A stretch of 64,000 nucleotides of DNA, taken from contig VZSR01003807.1 of assembly GCA_013398615.1 (NCBI GenBank), positions 4,370,307 to 4,434,306 on the forward strand, given 5' to 3'. The notes under the pieces are model-generated. The model was not told where the DNA came from. It was given only the letters and a program-made list of their open reading frames with translations, and did no database searches. The DNA is from Brachypodius melanocephalos (lineage: Eukaryota; Chordata; Aves; Passeriformes; Pycnonotidae). Shown piece by piece: positions 24,301-38,900 of this stretch (position 1 is its first letter; each line of letters opens with the position of its first letter). Made by a program: the position numbers and the translations under genes.

Positions 24301-27300
24301 TGAGAGAAGCCTGCTGGGAGAGTGTGCTTTGCTGTCTGCTTCAAATGGCAAAAAGCTGCCTTGGCAGTGGATGGCAGTGTGTGCTATGCTGAGCACAGGG
24401 CAGTCACGTTGCCCATGGGCACCCAATTTAGGAATGTAGCTGTGCTCGGTTCCCTGTGGGCTATGGAAAGAAAAATACTTATTTGGAGATAGATTCAGAA
24501 CAGCAGCTGAACTGCTCTTCCATTCAGCACAATAAAAACAAGCCACTAAAAGCTCTAAGCAAGTAATTGTTATAGCAGGTCTACACAACATTAACTGGCC
24601 TGGTAAAAGACGACATTTACTCTCTTGTACACACAGCTGTAAGGTCTGTGTTTCTTTACAGCTTCTGCAGTCTGTTGTGGATCTTCTAGCAGACTGTGGC
24701 ATATGGAATGGAAAAATAAAACTTTTGATTTATGTGTTGCTGCTTTCCTACTTTGGCCACGGTAGAATACTTAAAAATGTGAGATGACAACAAGTATTTA
24801 GTTGTACGAGTAACTGAGATGGTTACATCTGGGAGCAGAGGGAATGGATAATTCATCACTCTAAGAGTTTCTGTGTGCTGGAAGGGGCTCTGTGGTTTTG
24901 TAGAAGAGAAGTAAATAGAGAAGCATTCCCAGCCCCCTAAGCTGCAAAGACCAGATAAAAACTGAGCTGCTGCAAAACAAGTTTACATGAGCATTGCCAG
25001 CCTGATGGACACACTTAGAGTTAGCAAAACAGCAAGTGTAGTAAGAACAGACAAACGCTGCACATGAAAAATCTTCTTAATACGCACATCCTCTTACCTA
25101 AACTTTCTGTGTGGCTAGTTTTTCAACATTTTCTCAGAAGTTTTAGGTAATGTTCTAAGTTTTGATAATCTGTGCAATATCAGTGTTATCTTGGGACTTG
25201 TCCAAAAATGTCCAGAGGCACTGCACTCTTGATGATCAACTTTGGGAAAAAAAAAAAAAAAGCGGCAGGGCAAGGCTTTAATGGTTTTTAAGCTCAGAAG
25301 AGACTATTAAAATCATCAGTTACTCTAATCTCTTTTACAGAAGAAGATTAGAGGACCTTATTAGTTAATTCTGCATAATGCCTTTACCTCTGATTTAAAT
25401 TGCATCTTTCTTAGAAAGCCATGTAGGCTGTAGGATTAAAATACCTGTCTTTAGCTGGTGCTTGATTTTGTTTCAGAAATACCTATTATCTATAGATAGT
25501 ATGATTCTTATGTGCTTGCTGACAATGACACAGAGGAAAACCTCTGGCTATAGTTTTCCCCTCCCAAATTTTGCAATTCCATTCTTTAATATATTCTTGC
25601 TGAGTTGTGCTCTGTTAGAAAGGCAAGATCAGGGAAAACACTACAGGCATTTCTTGCTAGCTTTCTCAGTCATCAGAATCTGTTCACTGTCACTCTGAGA
25701 TCTCTGAATAATATTTATAGATATAAGAGGAGAAACTCTTAGATTCATGGAGTTATAAAGATGCCTCACTTAAGTTTACTAGGGGGCAAAACTTAATATG
25801 CTAATGTTAGCTTTTGAGAACTAAAGCAATGAGATTTTTCCTTAAGAATTTAGATTTGCAGGGGCTTCCCACTATGCAATTATTCATAAGTAGTTGGAAA
25901 GTCAAAGACAGGGCATAAAATCCAAACAAATCAAGTTCTGTCTTGGTGACTGCGTGGCTGTAATTGTGTTGCCTTTAACAAATTTTGAAGATTAGGCATC
26001 TTCACTATTCGAGTCTGTCTCCACAGTACTATGTATTTACACTGGCTAACAGTAAATCAAACACAGAGCCCTCACTTTGGCCAGTTATTAGCAAAAAAAT
26101 TCTTGTAGAAGTCAAAACATGATAGCCTAAAAGTGCTGAATATTCTGCCTGGGAAGTTTGGCAATCCTCTTTTAATATAGCCCTTAAAGTTTAGGAAAAT
26201 CACCCTGAAGGCTAACTAGACAGGATTTAATATCAAAGCTGGATATCTAGCCAGCCACCTTCTCAATTTCAGACAAACGTGGTTCTTGCTTCAGTATTTG
26301 GCAAGCCACTGTTTCTAACCAAAATGATATCTAGTATAGATACAAGTCACCAAAAAAATACCTGTTCAACTAGATGCAATTTTTGTTATAAATGGAGTAT
26401 AACAATCAGTTTTTAGCATGTGGTGATATATATGTGTGTGTACCACTGACAATTCATAAAAGCTAAAAATCAATGACCTTTGCAGGTAGAATTAAATCTT
26501 GGATAATGAATAAATATTTATATCGAGTGGAAGAACAAAACAGAGAATCTGAAACAGCAATTGGTATAAAAATACTAAAGATACATAAGCAAAAAATTTA
26601 CATGGTGATTTGAAGCTTTAGAGTGACAACACTAGAAAGTGCCTTTTGAAAATGGAAAGGAACATTTTGATGGTCCCTTTACCTTGATAGAATCACTGAG
26701 ATATGGGGCAATTAATAAGTCCAAATAGGAAAGAAACAGGACAGTCAAACATCTTAATCACAACTGTCATTTAAATAGTCTCAGACTGTAATTCCCTTTG
26801 GGCTGTTAATTGCATATCCGCCTGATATCCAGTTTTGAAATTAGGTCTTTGTGTTCTTGTTAAACTGGTTATTTAAATACTGAATAATATTACTGAAGGA
26901 AGTAAGTCTGCTTTGCATTGAAAGGTTCCTTTTAACATGACTGAATTTTCTTCCATTAAAGCAAAAGAAAAAAGTATCTCTCCTTAGAGATTAAGATTTT
27001 TCTGTGTCAATCTTCATCTCAGGCTACAAACAAAAACTGTTGTCATTCACCTAATTGTTGGAAGCTCTTAAAAAGAAAGGATCTCTTTATCTCCTGCAGC
27101 TTGTTCTCAGGGTGCTGCTTTGGCTCAGATGGCTGTGAAGGGGTTTTTTCCACATTTATATTTTATCAGAAATTCAAGTGTTTGTGCAGGCATCACTGTT
27201 ACGCAGGATGTACCTGTCTGGGTTCCAGCATCTTTGTAAAGCTTGCCAGAGGTCTAGATAGCATTAGTGTATTTATTGTGATTCTTTTCTGTGTCTTTCT

Positions 27301-30300
27301 GTTATAGGCTCTGCATAAAATAACATTTTTTTTTTACCAGAAGTTAGCAAATTACATGTGCATATGAGAAGAGGGCAAATGCTACTTGAGACAAACACAG
27401 AAGTAGTCACAGAGAAGGAGAGAATTTAGGAGATGATAATTTTCCACATCTGGGTTTCTTAAAATCTTTCAAGAAACTTGTCATCTGCCATCTTCTCTAC
27501 AGTATTTGTATACTCAAAGATGTTTACTGCATTCCTTTCCTCTTGGTAGTTTTAGTTTGAAAACATAGCTACAGCATGAGAGATTAACTGTTTCAGTATC
27601 TCTATTGTTTAGAAAAAGAGGGTCAAGTTACACTTGTCCATGCCACTGGCTGTCCTTAGCTTAACACTGTTTCAAGATAGTGTTGAAATTTTTGTACTAA
27701 AAATATCCACTATAGCTGACAACTAAAGGGAATCAAACCTGTAATGTTGTTTTATGTAACACTGAAAGGGAAAGAAAAGATCAGACTGAGAAGGAAACAT
27801 TCTGTCTGTTGCATAGCAGACTTTTAGATTTCAGCTCTTCAGTTTTATGTCTACTGCCATCTCTAAATACATGTATGAGTGTCTGGAGAAGATTATCAGT
27901 CAGGAGGCACACAAATATACAAGCCTTCTGGTCACCTAAAGGAAATTTTACAGCTGTGTACTTAACCAGAGCTCTCCCTGGGTGGAGGAGGACCAGAGAA
28001 CAGCTTGGAGCTACAATTCAGCTGTAACTTTTGGAGCTGTGGCTGGGACTATGTAAACTCCAATGTCTTAAAATTCATATTAAAGAAAAATGGGAAATTC
28101 ATGGGGGTAGAAAAGAAGCAGAATGTATTTGTTGAGCAGAAGCCAGCACATACAGTGTAATGGCCTTTACTTTGAGATGAAATAGTAACCATCTGTACAA
28201 TGAAACTCATCCTGCAAGCAAAATACGTGTTCAGATCTAAGCTCCTGTGATTTCCTCACCCTTTGAAATTATCAAACCTTTTTGAAATGCACTCTATGTC
28301 TCCCACTGTTTTGGTGTCCCTCTGGCCCTAGTGCTCCTCCTCTGGCATGTGGTGCACAGCTCCATGGTCAAAGGAGGCACTGTTCCACGTTTTCCTGCTG
28401 TCAATACCTTTTTGCTCCAAAAACTACTCTTAGCATCAGGCTCTGCTATTGCTTCCTTGATGCACAAGCTAAGAACAATCATTAGAGTTTGCTGGGGCAA
28501 GGAACTTCCTCCTGGCCTGGTTGTTAAGCATTACATATCACATCACCTCTATAAACAGTTTTATAAGTTGATCTTTGATCAGTAAGGCATTGCTGATATC
28601 CTCTTGGATCTCTTGGTCTTCCTCCCATGACAGTGCAATGCTTGAAATTCTCATCTTGTGATCAAAGTCTTGTTTGTTATAATGGGGTTAAGCGTGCTTA
28701 TGCAGCCATGTTCTCATGGATGCTCCTGTCCCAGCTGTTTCCCTTGTGGCATGGGTTGTCTCCAGTGACAATGGCTCTGTAGCACTCCTGTGCATCTGTG
28801 TACTTCCAGCCCATATTGAATGTACAGTTAAATTTCCTGTAACAAAACTTTGCACTCCGAGCACTGCGTGTTTGGGACGGCACGAGAAAACTAATCCCAG
28901 GTGTACTGAGGATCCAGGGCCAGAGCTGCTTTCCTTGTCACTGTAGATTTCTCTGTGGAAAGGACCTCTGTGAAGGCACTTCTTGGAGCACACCAGGAGA
29001 CACAGACCTGGCAGGTGTGGTGCTCCTGGTCAGTGTGGTTCCAAGCAGCCCAGGGCCGATCCCATTGCTTCATTTCCCCACAGAGCCCAGCCCTTCATCC
29101 CACAGATGTAACCTGCTGCCCTATACCTGCTTGTGGCTGTTGCATTGCCTTTTCCCCCTCGTGGAGTGACTTCTGTTTCACTTTAGAAAATGGGCAGCAA
29201 GCATATGAAGAGATTTTTTTTTGCTGCTAATGTCACCACAGATGGGAGCACATCCCATTTCTCAGCCTCCCTGAGAAATCCACATTGGATGTATTCCACT
29301 AAATGTAGAGAGAGGGGTCTTTTTCATGAGTATGTAGTTTGTGTGATTCATATTCTGATCAAAAAGATGGGATTCATGTATTTATATAGTTTTTTTAAAG
29401 TCAAATGACTTGTCTATTCTTGATACATGTTAAGTTGCTGGGCCATTGTTTCTGCACATAAATTAATCTTTGTATACTTTCAGTTGCATATGAGTCAAAA
29501 ACTTGTTCACATATCTTTAGATTTGTCACATTTAAAAAGTCTCATTTTTGCAATCTTGTCATAACAAAGCCACCCAGAAGAACAAGAGTTGTAGGAACAG
29601 GTCCTGTGTATGCAAACAAAACTCTAATATGCATTCTGCAGAACCCTTAATCATAATATCTTAAATTATGTATGCTTAAAAGGATTCTTTTAGCATACTA
29701 AGAAGAATTAATAGCAAAAAGATGATACATATAATTTTGGATTGATAACTAGTTTTTAAAATTTGCAGTACAGTTTTTGTACCATGAAGTAATCTCCTGA
29801 AGGAAGCTGACAGATACAAATAAATCTCAGCAAAATACTAAGTAAGCTGCAACCGGCAATAATATTGGAATGGCTGAAGATCTTTATTATCTCTAGATCT
29901 AATTTTTATTATGTCAAGATTCTGTGGGATCAAGAACAAATCAAAGGCAAATCCAATTGGACTTTAAATGAGCGACTTTGGTATGCTCAAGGCAAACGTG
30001 ATAATCTAAGAAAACTGAGAAAAACAGGCTTTTTGTACTTTGAAAAATGCAGTTGTTGAGTGTTGCAGGGTTTAAGGAAATTACATGGTTATCTCACCTT
30101 GTGCTGCAATGTTTCCTTTAGTACAATTCCAATTATCTGCTTCTTTTTGCCATGTCTGATTATGACTTTTTTCTTCTATTTTATAATAGGGAGCAGAATA
30201 TGTAAAATACTCCATTGTGAAAACAAACCGAAATACACCAGCGACTGATCTTTCTAAAATAATTAAACATTGTAAGTAAATCTGCCATCTTCCCTCCTGT

Positions 30301-33300
30301 CACTGGTCCTTTGGGCCTACAAATATTGAAATGAAGGGAAGGGACAGGTGAGGCTGATGGACAGTTGTCATCTAATCCTGACAGATCTTCTGCCCAACTC
30401 CACTGAGGAGAGACTAAAGGGTGCTATCATTCCCCTGAGCTCAGCCAAATCCATAACACCAAACGGAATCAGTTGGGTTTCACCATCACCTCCTATCTCA
30501 TCTTCTTTTCTACCCTGCTCTTAGAGGCCTTTTTCTGACCTTTGTGTGTGGGTGTTTTCCTAGGAGGTGTGACTGAGCTGATTGGGGCTGTGGCATGTCT
30601 CCTTTCCCTGCTATGAACCCATGACTAGAAGGGCAGCTAAAAGCAGCGTCGTAGTCATCAGACGCTGCTCTGCGTTTGCCAGGTTTTGGAGTGGCTGATA
30701 AGACCATGTGCTGGGTCTGTCTTTTTCCAAGTGCCAGTGAGTTGAAATACAAGATATTTTTCCTTTCTAATTCCCATGCTTTGCTCCCCTTTGCTGTGTG
30801 GGTCAGATTTGCTAAAAGGAAGTATTAATGATTTAGTAATGATTAACTGACTGTAACTTTGGTGCTCTCTTCCACACCAAGTAAAATTTTCCCTTATAAA
30901 AACCTAAAGGCTGCGGGGAAAGGCAATGGAAAATCCTTTACCATTCTGCTTAATGTGTATGACTGTGGGTTTTGTTTTTTTTTGTTTTGTTTTGTTTTTT
31001 TTTTTTTTTTTTGTTTTTTTTTGTTTTTTTGTTTTTTGTTTTTTGTTTTTTGTTTTTTGGGTTTTTTTTCCTACTTAAGAAGAGTCAAAGCATTTTAATT
31101 TTCACTGTGAAACCAAGTGGATAGTTTGATACTATTTATCCAGATGTTCTAGACTGTCATATTTAAAGAAATAATTTTGTTCCTCCTTTTCTATCAAACT
31201 TAATATACTTCCCTGATCATTTGACAGAAAAAAACCACATGGGGTGTTTGGGGAATGACCAAATCACTTTGACAGGTTAGTGTCCTACCCTGGGTTCTTC
31301 ATAAAACTTACTTTGTACCTCTGACTAGCAAGAACAATTTTATTCAGTATCAAAAAATGTTACACAATCTTAGGCATAAGCACACAAGTCAAATGTGCTT
31401 AGAGTAATTTTCTCCCAGCCCTAATCAGAGACCAAGATATCTTCCACATGCAGGAATCTCCTCTAACATTCGTTTTTTAAATGCAGCAGACAGAAAGTAT
31501 GGTCTAAGACTTTGCTCTCCACTATTTGGAGCATGGGGCATAGTATACTACATAAATTTGAGGGATTTTGCTTTTCGTTTGGCAAAAATTAAATCTGTGC
31601 ATGTTGCCATATGCAATGAAAGAAATAAACTCAGCTCTGTTGATAAAGCTAGTTTTCTGTGCCAGTTCAAGTGGACTAAATAGTATGTTTTAGCTGCACT
31701 TGCACTTTGAATGGGTAGAGCTCAGAAGGGGTGGTTATGAAAGCACCACAAAGGAAAATAAATGAATGGAAATATGACTACAAATAACTACCTCCTTGAA
31801 ATCCAGTATATATTTCATTCCTAGGTTGTTTCTTTCTTTCACCAGTAGTGAAGGATAATGAGCTTCAGGGACTGTGGGAACCTGCAATTGAAACAGAACT
31901 GTGGTATCTTGCAAAAATAACATTGAAAGGACAATGAGGAATCACAGTTAATGGGAGAGGAACTACCAGTGTGACTATTTGAATGACAAAACTTTATGTC
32001 AAGACTCATTAAATGCCCTCCTTTGTCATTAGCCAGGACTAATGTTTCATTTGAATGCTTTATTTTGTCTGTGAAAAATTATATTTATGAACTCTGAGAG
32101 CAAATCCAAAGTGCAGGGGCCACGGCATGCAAAAGTCACAATTCTTTCCCCTGTAGCCAATGACATCAAAATACAGCTGAAGAACCCAAGAACCAACTAC
32201 TGATCATACTAGCTGGAGTGGAGGGACTGTAAGCAGGAGCAACATCACTGCAGAAAACACTGATCCTAAAGCTAGTATTACTTGATTTGGGCAAAAATTG
32301 TTAAAACTGTTCCCTCCCTTATGGTCTTGCTTGAATTTAATTAAATAAGTTCAGCTCTCAGTAGGAAAGATCTGCTACAAGGCCTAAACAGAAGCCTGTC
32401 TTCTTGACCAGTAATAAAAGCACATTTCGGCAACAGGAGGAAAGCAGTCTTAGTTTTGTCACTCTTACAGTCTAATTCAGAGTGGATGTTGCAGTTGGTG
32501 CTGCTCTATCTGCACTGAGACCTCCATCCTCACTTAATACTCATGGGTATACCAACAGTCTTATATGTGTATATATGTGTAGTCTCATTATACCTACTCT
32601 GTGTGCTAAGACAGGTGAAGAATGTTAACATTATCCTTTAGGATCACTAGGCAGGGACTGAAATGGATTAGCAAATTATGTGTTTCTGTTGGGAGACAAG
32701 CAGTGAATCACCAGCAAATTGTTGCCTTCTGCTAAATCAGCAGAAACATGAGTGTCCCATTGTTAATTGTTTATGAGCTCCTTCTAATAGTTTCCTGTAA
32801 CAGCTCAAAATCTACCAATATTGTTCCAAGGCATAAAATCCTTCTTCTCTGCTGCTTTGTAGTGATATACATCTGGATAATGTGTGTGTAAAATGTTATC
32901 AGTCTGTTGTGGGAGAGCTTTACACCCACTTTTTTGCTGGTGACTATGGTATGCTAAGAGGCAAGCATGGAACCAAGCCTGTAAAAAACATTAAATAAGC
33001 AGATTAGGCAGAGTTGTCAGAGAAACCTGAGCTGCAGTGCTGCTGTTAATGCTGGAAATCATGATGTATTGCTAAAAAAGAAAATGTTAATTGGACAATT
33101 AAAATCCCCATTTACGATATGCAGAAAAGCCTGGGGGGTTCTGCTTTAATGTAAAACTGTGTTTTTCAACTGAAACCCTGCCTGCATTGAAGTGACGTGT
33201 GGAAATTTACTTACATATGGTTTATAAATATCTGTACATTTATGGATTTCTCTAATTTCTAGGTGGGTGACACTGCAGTGCAGTTTCCCTTCCTTGCTAA

Positions 33301-35805
33301 GGAATATGCCTGTAAGGAATGCTGGAACTGGATGATGCTTCAGCCATCCCGTGGTGTGAGAACACTCACTTTACTCAGACCGAATCATCCTGCCCTGAGC
33401 TGCCCTTTTCACACTGTGGATACCAGGATGTTAGCCCAGCTGAACTAGAGTTATAAAATCTCCAAAGCTATTCAAATGACCTCAGTAACCTCAAAGAGAA
33501 GATGATCTTAAGTGGATCATCTAAGTGGAGTGAGAGTGATTTTCTTGCTTTTAATGAAGCAAAATCATGCTGCTCAGAGTGACTCACTAACACCACTTTT
33601 CAATCATTACTTCATGGATACAGATTTTAGGTGATTATTTTGCTGTATCATAAGGCACACAATGCAGTGTCAGATAAACATACTCAACAGGCTGTACAGT
33701 GTTTATTGAAAAAGTTCTGTGCACTAAAAGAAGTGAAAAGAAAGCTACTACAGTACTATGATATTATAATGTTGATTAATATTATATACCATTAAGATCA
33801 AAGGGAGAAAATCAATAATAAAGATGGGAAATACCTGATATATTACCTAATATTGTCTTTCTCTTTCAGTGACTACCAAATTACTCTCTGCTCTCAGGAA
33901 AGCAGAAGCACCTTAGTTAAGAATTTGAGATGATGGAAAAAGGAAACAGTTCAGCTTGTTTTCACTGGTCACTTGGTGAGGTACCTCTGCAATTGACAGA
34001 GATGATAGAATTATTTTTTTTAAATTACATGTTCTGGGAAATGTAATGGAACTTTCCTCGTGGAATCAGTCTGAGCTACAAGAAGTACAGCAGAATCCAT
34101 GAACTGGGAGGGAGAATTGAATGGAAGAATGAGATCTGGAAGGGGCTAGTATTCCTGAAAATTATGTGAGCAGTTCTACCAAATACCGAATAGTCACATC
34201 TAAGATTTTAGTGATGGTACAAAATGACCCAATCAAGAGGTAAAAAATATTTTGGAAACAATCAAAGATTTGTGTATTGCTGGACTCAACAGGCATCATT
34301 GGGTTTTGAGCAAGACTAAATTAGAATTTTGTACACAATAGGAAAACTCATTAAAAAGTCAACTGTACAAAAGATTATGAAACAGATATTCAACCAAGAT
34401 CAAAAATTTATGACTGAAAATGAGGGGAGAACTAGACAGTTTCCATTTGCATCTGTTCTTTGCTTGCCACAGAAGCTGACTAGAAAACAGCTCTCACAGA
34501 TTTTAGGTCCAGTTCAGCATAGCAAACTGTACCTATCTTTAAAATAACAACATAAACCCCCAAATACTTCCTTTTCATAATTCAGCACATTGTACTCTAT
34601 AGATTTTGATTTAGATGCATTTCAGCATATGTCCTTATTTTGTTCAGTGAATAGTCACAAACAGATGGTGTTTCCAGTTTCTAGATGTGAGGAATTTCAT
34701 TAAGTGCTATGGGATGAGATATTAGGTACCTAAGCTAAATATTTATGTAAGATAGTTTCCTCACAATGCTTCAGAAAACAGTTTTCTTTTTAATTATAGA
34801 AGTAATTCAACCATGGCAAATATAAGTTTTGTGCTCTAGCAAGAACGCTGTAAGTACTGTTAATGTCTTAATTTATTCCTGGAGTGTGGTACAAGACTCC
34901 AATTCAGGAATTCTGCTAGTCCTTTATAATAACTATTGTTTTTCAACAAATTAATCTATTTGTTTCTGCTTTACAATTGTGTTAATGACTATTTTCTTTC
35001 GTATTAGTGAAAGGGACAAGTGAATGTTGTTTATTTACTATATATCATTTCCCAAATACCTTATCTACAACAGTTAAGTGCTTGTTGTGACTGGAATGTA
35101 ATCTCAGTGGTTTTGGTTTTGTTACCTCCATGGTGCTTTCACTTCTTAATGGCTACAGAGACTAATCTTGAGTTAAGAGCCAAACATTTTTTCCTCTGCA
35201 ATAGTGCAATGATGTTTAGATTAGTGGCTTTTAATGTTGAAAGGAAATTATACCTCATGCATGCCTTTCCAGGCAGAATAGCTCATGCAGAGGACATTAG
35301 AATAACTTAAAGAAAGGCTGGAATAAACTCATAATAATGATAAAGAAAATCAAATGATTTAACCTGTGTAATTATCCTATATTAAAGAAATTAATAATTA
35401 ACTGTGAAAACTAGGGGCCTGTGTTTATGCTGGCCTGTGAAATAATGGTGGGAATAAGTAGCCTTGTTACAGATTTCTCTGAGGAGTATGTGGGGAACAT
35501 CTATTTTTTTTACTCAGTTATCTGCAGTGGTATGAGCACAAGGTTATTTGTGCTTACGTACGGTATGTAATGCTTGTCCTTCTGACTCTGTCACCCAGTG
35601 AGGCAGCAGAAACCATTCTCTGTCACTTACATGACACCACAGACAGCACAGGAGCTGTGAGAAGTATTCTAAGGCAAAACCCAAGTGTATATCTCTGAAA
35701 ACTATGGCCATGTATTTTGTTAACAATGCTGAATAACAAATATATTAGTGAATGACTTAGCACACAATTTTTGACACAAAAAAAGCTAAATTAGGTTATT
35801 CACTT
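18301..35805. other. Intergenic sequence, middle part of the MTR-RYR2 gap
   Basis: 17.5 kb of mostly AT-rich DNA with no gene that I can support. Simple repeats include A15 runs at about 23300-23314 and 25247-25261 and a T/G-rich tract at 30969-31070. Somewhat GC-richer stretches at 21.55-21.87 kb and 28.7-29.15 kb give longer open frames but no known protein motif. A weak minus-strand frame at 28698-28883 is discussed under findings. Confidence 0.65.
30969..31070. repeat. T-rich simple repeat, (GTTTTT)n-like
   Basis: About 100 bp of T runs broken by single G residues (patterns GTTTTTT, GTTTTTG, TTTTGTTTTGTTTTG). The plus-strand open frame across it codes only for phenylalanine-rich low-complexity sequence and is not a gene. 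Confidence 0.95.
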
Positions 35806-35998
35806 AATGGTTCTTCACCAGTGGTCGGGCACTGGAACAGGCTCCCTAAAGAAGGGGTCACAACACCAACCTGACAGAGTTCAAGTAGTGTTTGGGCAGA
35901 ATTCTCAAGCACATGGTGTGACTCTTGTAGTGTCCTGTGCAGGGCCAGGAGTTGGACTTGGGTGGTCCTTCCAACTCAGCATATTCTATGATTCTAAC
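35806..35998 (+). mobile_element. CR1 LINE 3'-end fragment
   Basis: Sense CR1 tail: GGCACTGGAACAGGCTCCCT, GACAGAGTTCAAG, GTGTCCTGTGCAGGGCCAGG, AGTTGGACTTGG, GGTCCTTCCAACTCAGC, ending ATATTCTATGATTCTAA, which is the characteristic CR1 3' terminus. It covers the last few codons and the short 3' UTR only. The right boundary is precise to a few bases. Confidence 0.95.
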
Positions 35999-38900
35999 CA
36001 TCTGTTCACAGTGAATAGTTTGCCCAGTAACAGTTGTAGTCCTGCACTTGAGTTGTCATAATCACAACTCAAATAAGACATTTGCATTATGACCAGCTTA
36101 AGTGCTGGATGGTTTTGTGTCTCGTGTGAATATTCAAATCTTGGGCTGTATGTTATGATACACTTGAAGAAGTGTACTAGAAAGGCAGACAGAAGGTAAA
36201 AATTAAGATATTACTGTAAAGATGTTGTGGTACCCAGGTTCAAGGAAGACCTTGAAAGTTTTCCCTTTCTCTTTCTCTGTCTCCTTTCCCCCCTCTTTTA
36301 TTCTGGCAGCTTCTCCAGGCTACCACATCACCACCTCACATAATATTTATGAGAAAAATATATTTAATCTGCTGGCATAAAGGATATCCAGTTGGCAAAT
36401 GGTCAATCTGACTGAGTTTTGCATTGATTACCAAATTCTTTTATCACTAATTTATAAGCATTTTAAGTAATGTAAATATTTCCCCATGGAAGAATATTCT
36501 TTTTATTGTCTCTAAAGACAAAAGAATTAGTTGCTTCTCCAGAACCAGCCAAAAACTTTGACCTTTGGTAGCTAGTATCTGATTAATACCTGTAAAGCAT
36601 CCTAGCAGAAATTTCATGTGGTTTCCTAGTGTTTGTGCTGTCTACCTTCATCCTTTCCCACCTAAAATTGGTTGTCTCAGCAGCTAAGGGAAACATATTC
36701 TTCATCTCTTTAGAAAATATTAAAGTCTGCTGTATTGCTGAAATTTCATTTTTTGAAAATGAAAATATAAATATAATGCATTTTCAGAGAACTTTGGGGT
36801 TTTTTTTTTTGAGGTAGAGAAAGGTCTTAACAATTATTCACATTACTCAAGTTTTAGAGTAGCACTATGGCTACTAAAATCTCTCCCAGAAAACTGCCTG
36901 TTGCTTTAGAAACAGAGTTGTTAAATATCACAAAACTAAACTTCACAGCAAAGATTGTCAGGGGACCGAGGATTGACAGGGACAGAGGATGAAATTTTTC
37001 TGGCTTTGTAACTTTACTGGAAAATTATACAATTGATTGCCGCATATTAATAAGAAGGAAGGCTTTCCCTGTCTTTGTTCCAGTGAGTTATTTAAGTCTG
37101 CAGATATTAACTCATAAAGAATAAATCAAGAACATGGAGTATATAGAATCTTACTTTAAAAGATTTTGAAAAATCTAGAAGAGCTGATTTTCTCCAACTA
37201 TTTGCAAAAGCATTGATTTTTGAGACTGACATATGGTTAACATAAATTATTAACAAAATTAGAATTACCTTCCTATTGATTCCTTTTCACTGGCTAAAAT
37301 CTGATGGTATTTCAGTTGCAAGAATGTAAGCTGAAGAAGGCACCAGAAACATCTCCATTTATTAACAAAATAGATATGGATAGTGAGATGGATATATCCA
37401 TATATACATTACAGTCAGATAGTACATGTAAATAGTTACATAATGACATAACCTGTTACAAGACTGAGAAAACCAGGAAATTCTATTTTAAGGGTGCTAT
37501 TTAACGTGCTCTTTTAATTTAAACCAACATTATTTAGAAACATAATATGTTATTGCCTCCCAAAATGACCAAAGGGGAAAAAAACCACCATCTTCAAAAT
37601 CCATTTCTTCTGGGTTTGTGCCTCCCCACAGCTTCCAGTGAATTTATCAAACAGTACATTAGAAAAAGATTAGAACACCAATAACAACTCAAAGGATGCA
37701 GGAACATGAAAACACAAGCAAACTATTTTTTCCCCAAAATGTAAGCCACAAGATCCATAGCTCCTATTCAGTGCTAATAATCCCCCCAATCCCCCATCAA
37801 ATAATGAAAAGAGAAATTAAAATCTTTGCACTTTGTCAGGAAGCTTCAGACAGTGATGGTTTCTTGTTCTTAGGTAAGAAGTGTAAATCCAGACATTGGC
37901 ACACCCATGTTCCAGACTACAATGAGACATGAGCCTGAACAACAGTTGTTTTTATAAAAGGAAAATTTTGGCTGTCTAAATTTTATTACAACACTGTATC
38001 CTGTTGTCTTGACTTTTTTCAGTTTTCTGATGTTTGCATTTCTGCAATGGAGTTTCTCACAGATTTTCTTGTAAACAAGTAATGTTACTGTAACCGTTCC
38101 TTTTTGTTTTCATTCCTCTCTCTAAGGAGGAGACAAATGATGGACTGCTGGTTTGGCCAGTGAGGTTGGAGACGTGGCAACCTCATCCTCCAACCCATGA
38201 TCACTGTCAGAAATCTACGTAAGAGAAGTAGGAAACTAAATTCCCCTCTTTTTACCCTGACAACTTGACTGTGTGCATGTCGTTCATTTTGTGTCCTATA
38301 GCGACAGTATTCCTGTGTAAGTTCTTGCATACAGGCTATATATAGAGTACAAAATATGTACCTAATGACATACATGTAATTAACACTTATATTGTGTTTT
38401 ATTGGTTCAGGATAAACAGTAATTGAAGAAAATGCAGTATAAAACTGAACCCCAGGGTGATCATGACAAGCATATAACTGCATGGTTTTAGACATAATTA
38501 CTCTCACTTAAACTCTGCTAATCAGCAACAAAATCTTGTAAATTCTGTGCAGAACTGGGTCTACTAATTTTATTCTTTCCAAGTCACATTTGGGACCTAA
38601 ACAGGCATAGATTTTACATTGACTCAATTTCATTGACCACAGGGTGATTTATGACATGTGATAGGAGATGCAATCTTTCTAGTTTTACAGCATTTGGAAT
38701 AACATGTTTGCAAGATTGATATTTGGCTGAAAAGTCTGACATGCTGTAAGAAAGAGCAGAACCAGGAAGAAAGGATAGTATTTGCTTCATTCAATTCCTA
38801 TTGGCATTATCTTATTCTGTGCTTCCAAGAAGAAAAAATAGTGCGGTAGTACATTCTGCTATAAAAAACAAAGAAGCACCTGGGAGTTCCCTTCATGTTA

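Noticed and set aside
24283..24702. 139-codon minus-strand open frame in the intergenic region
   Set aside because: No family motif, and the sequence looks like random translation.
30859..31098. 79-codon plus-strand open frame
   Set aside because: It is a phenylalanine-rich translation of a T-rich simple repeat.
38085..38507. 140-codon minus-strand open frame
   Set aside because: No recognisable motif, no conserved-looking composition and no splice or promoter context. Length is within chance for 64 kb.
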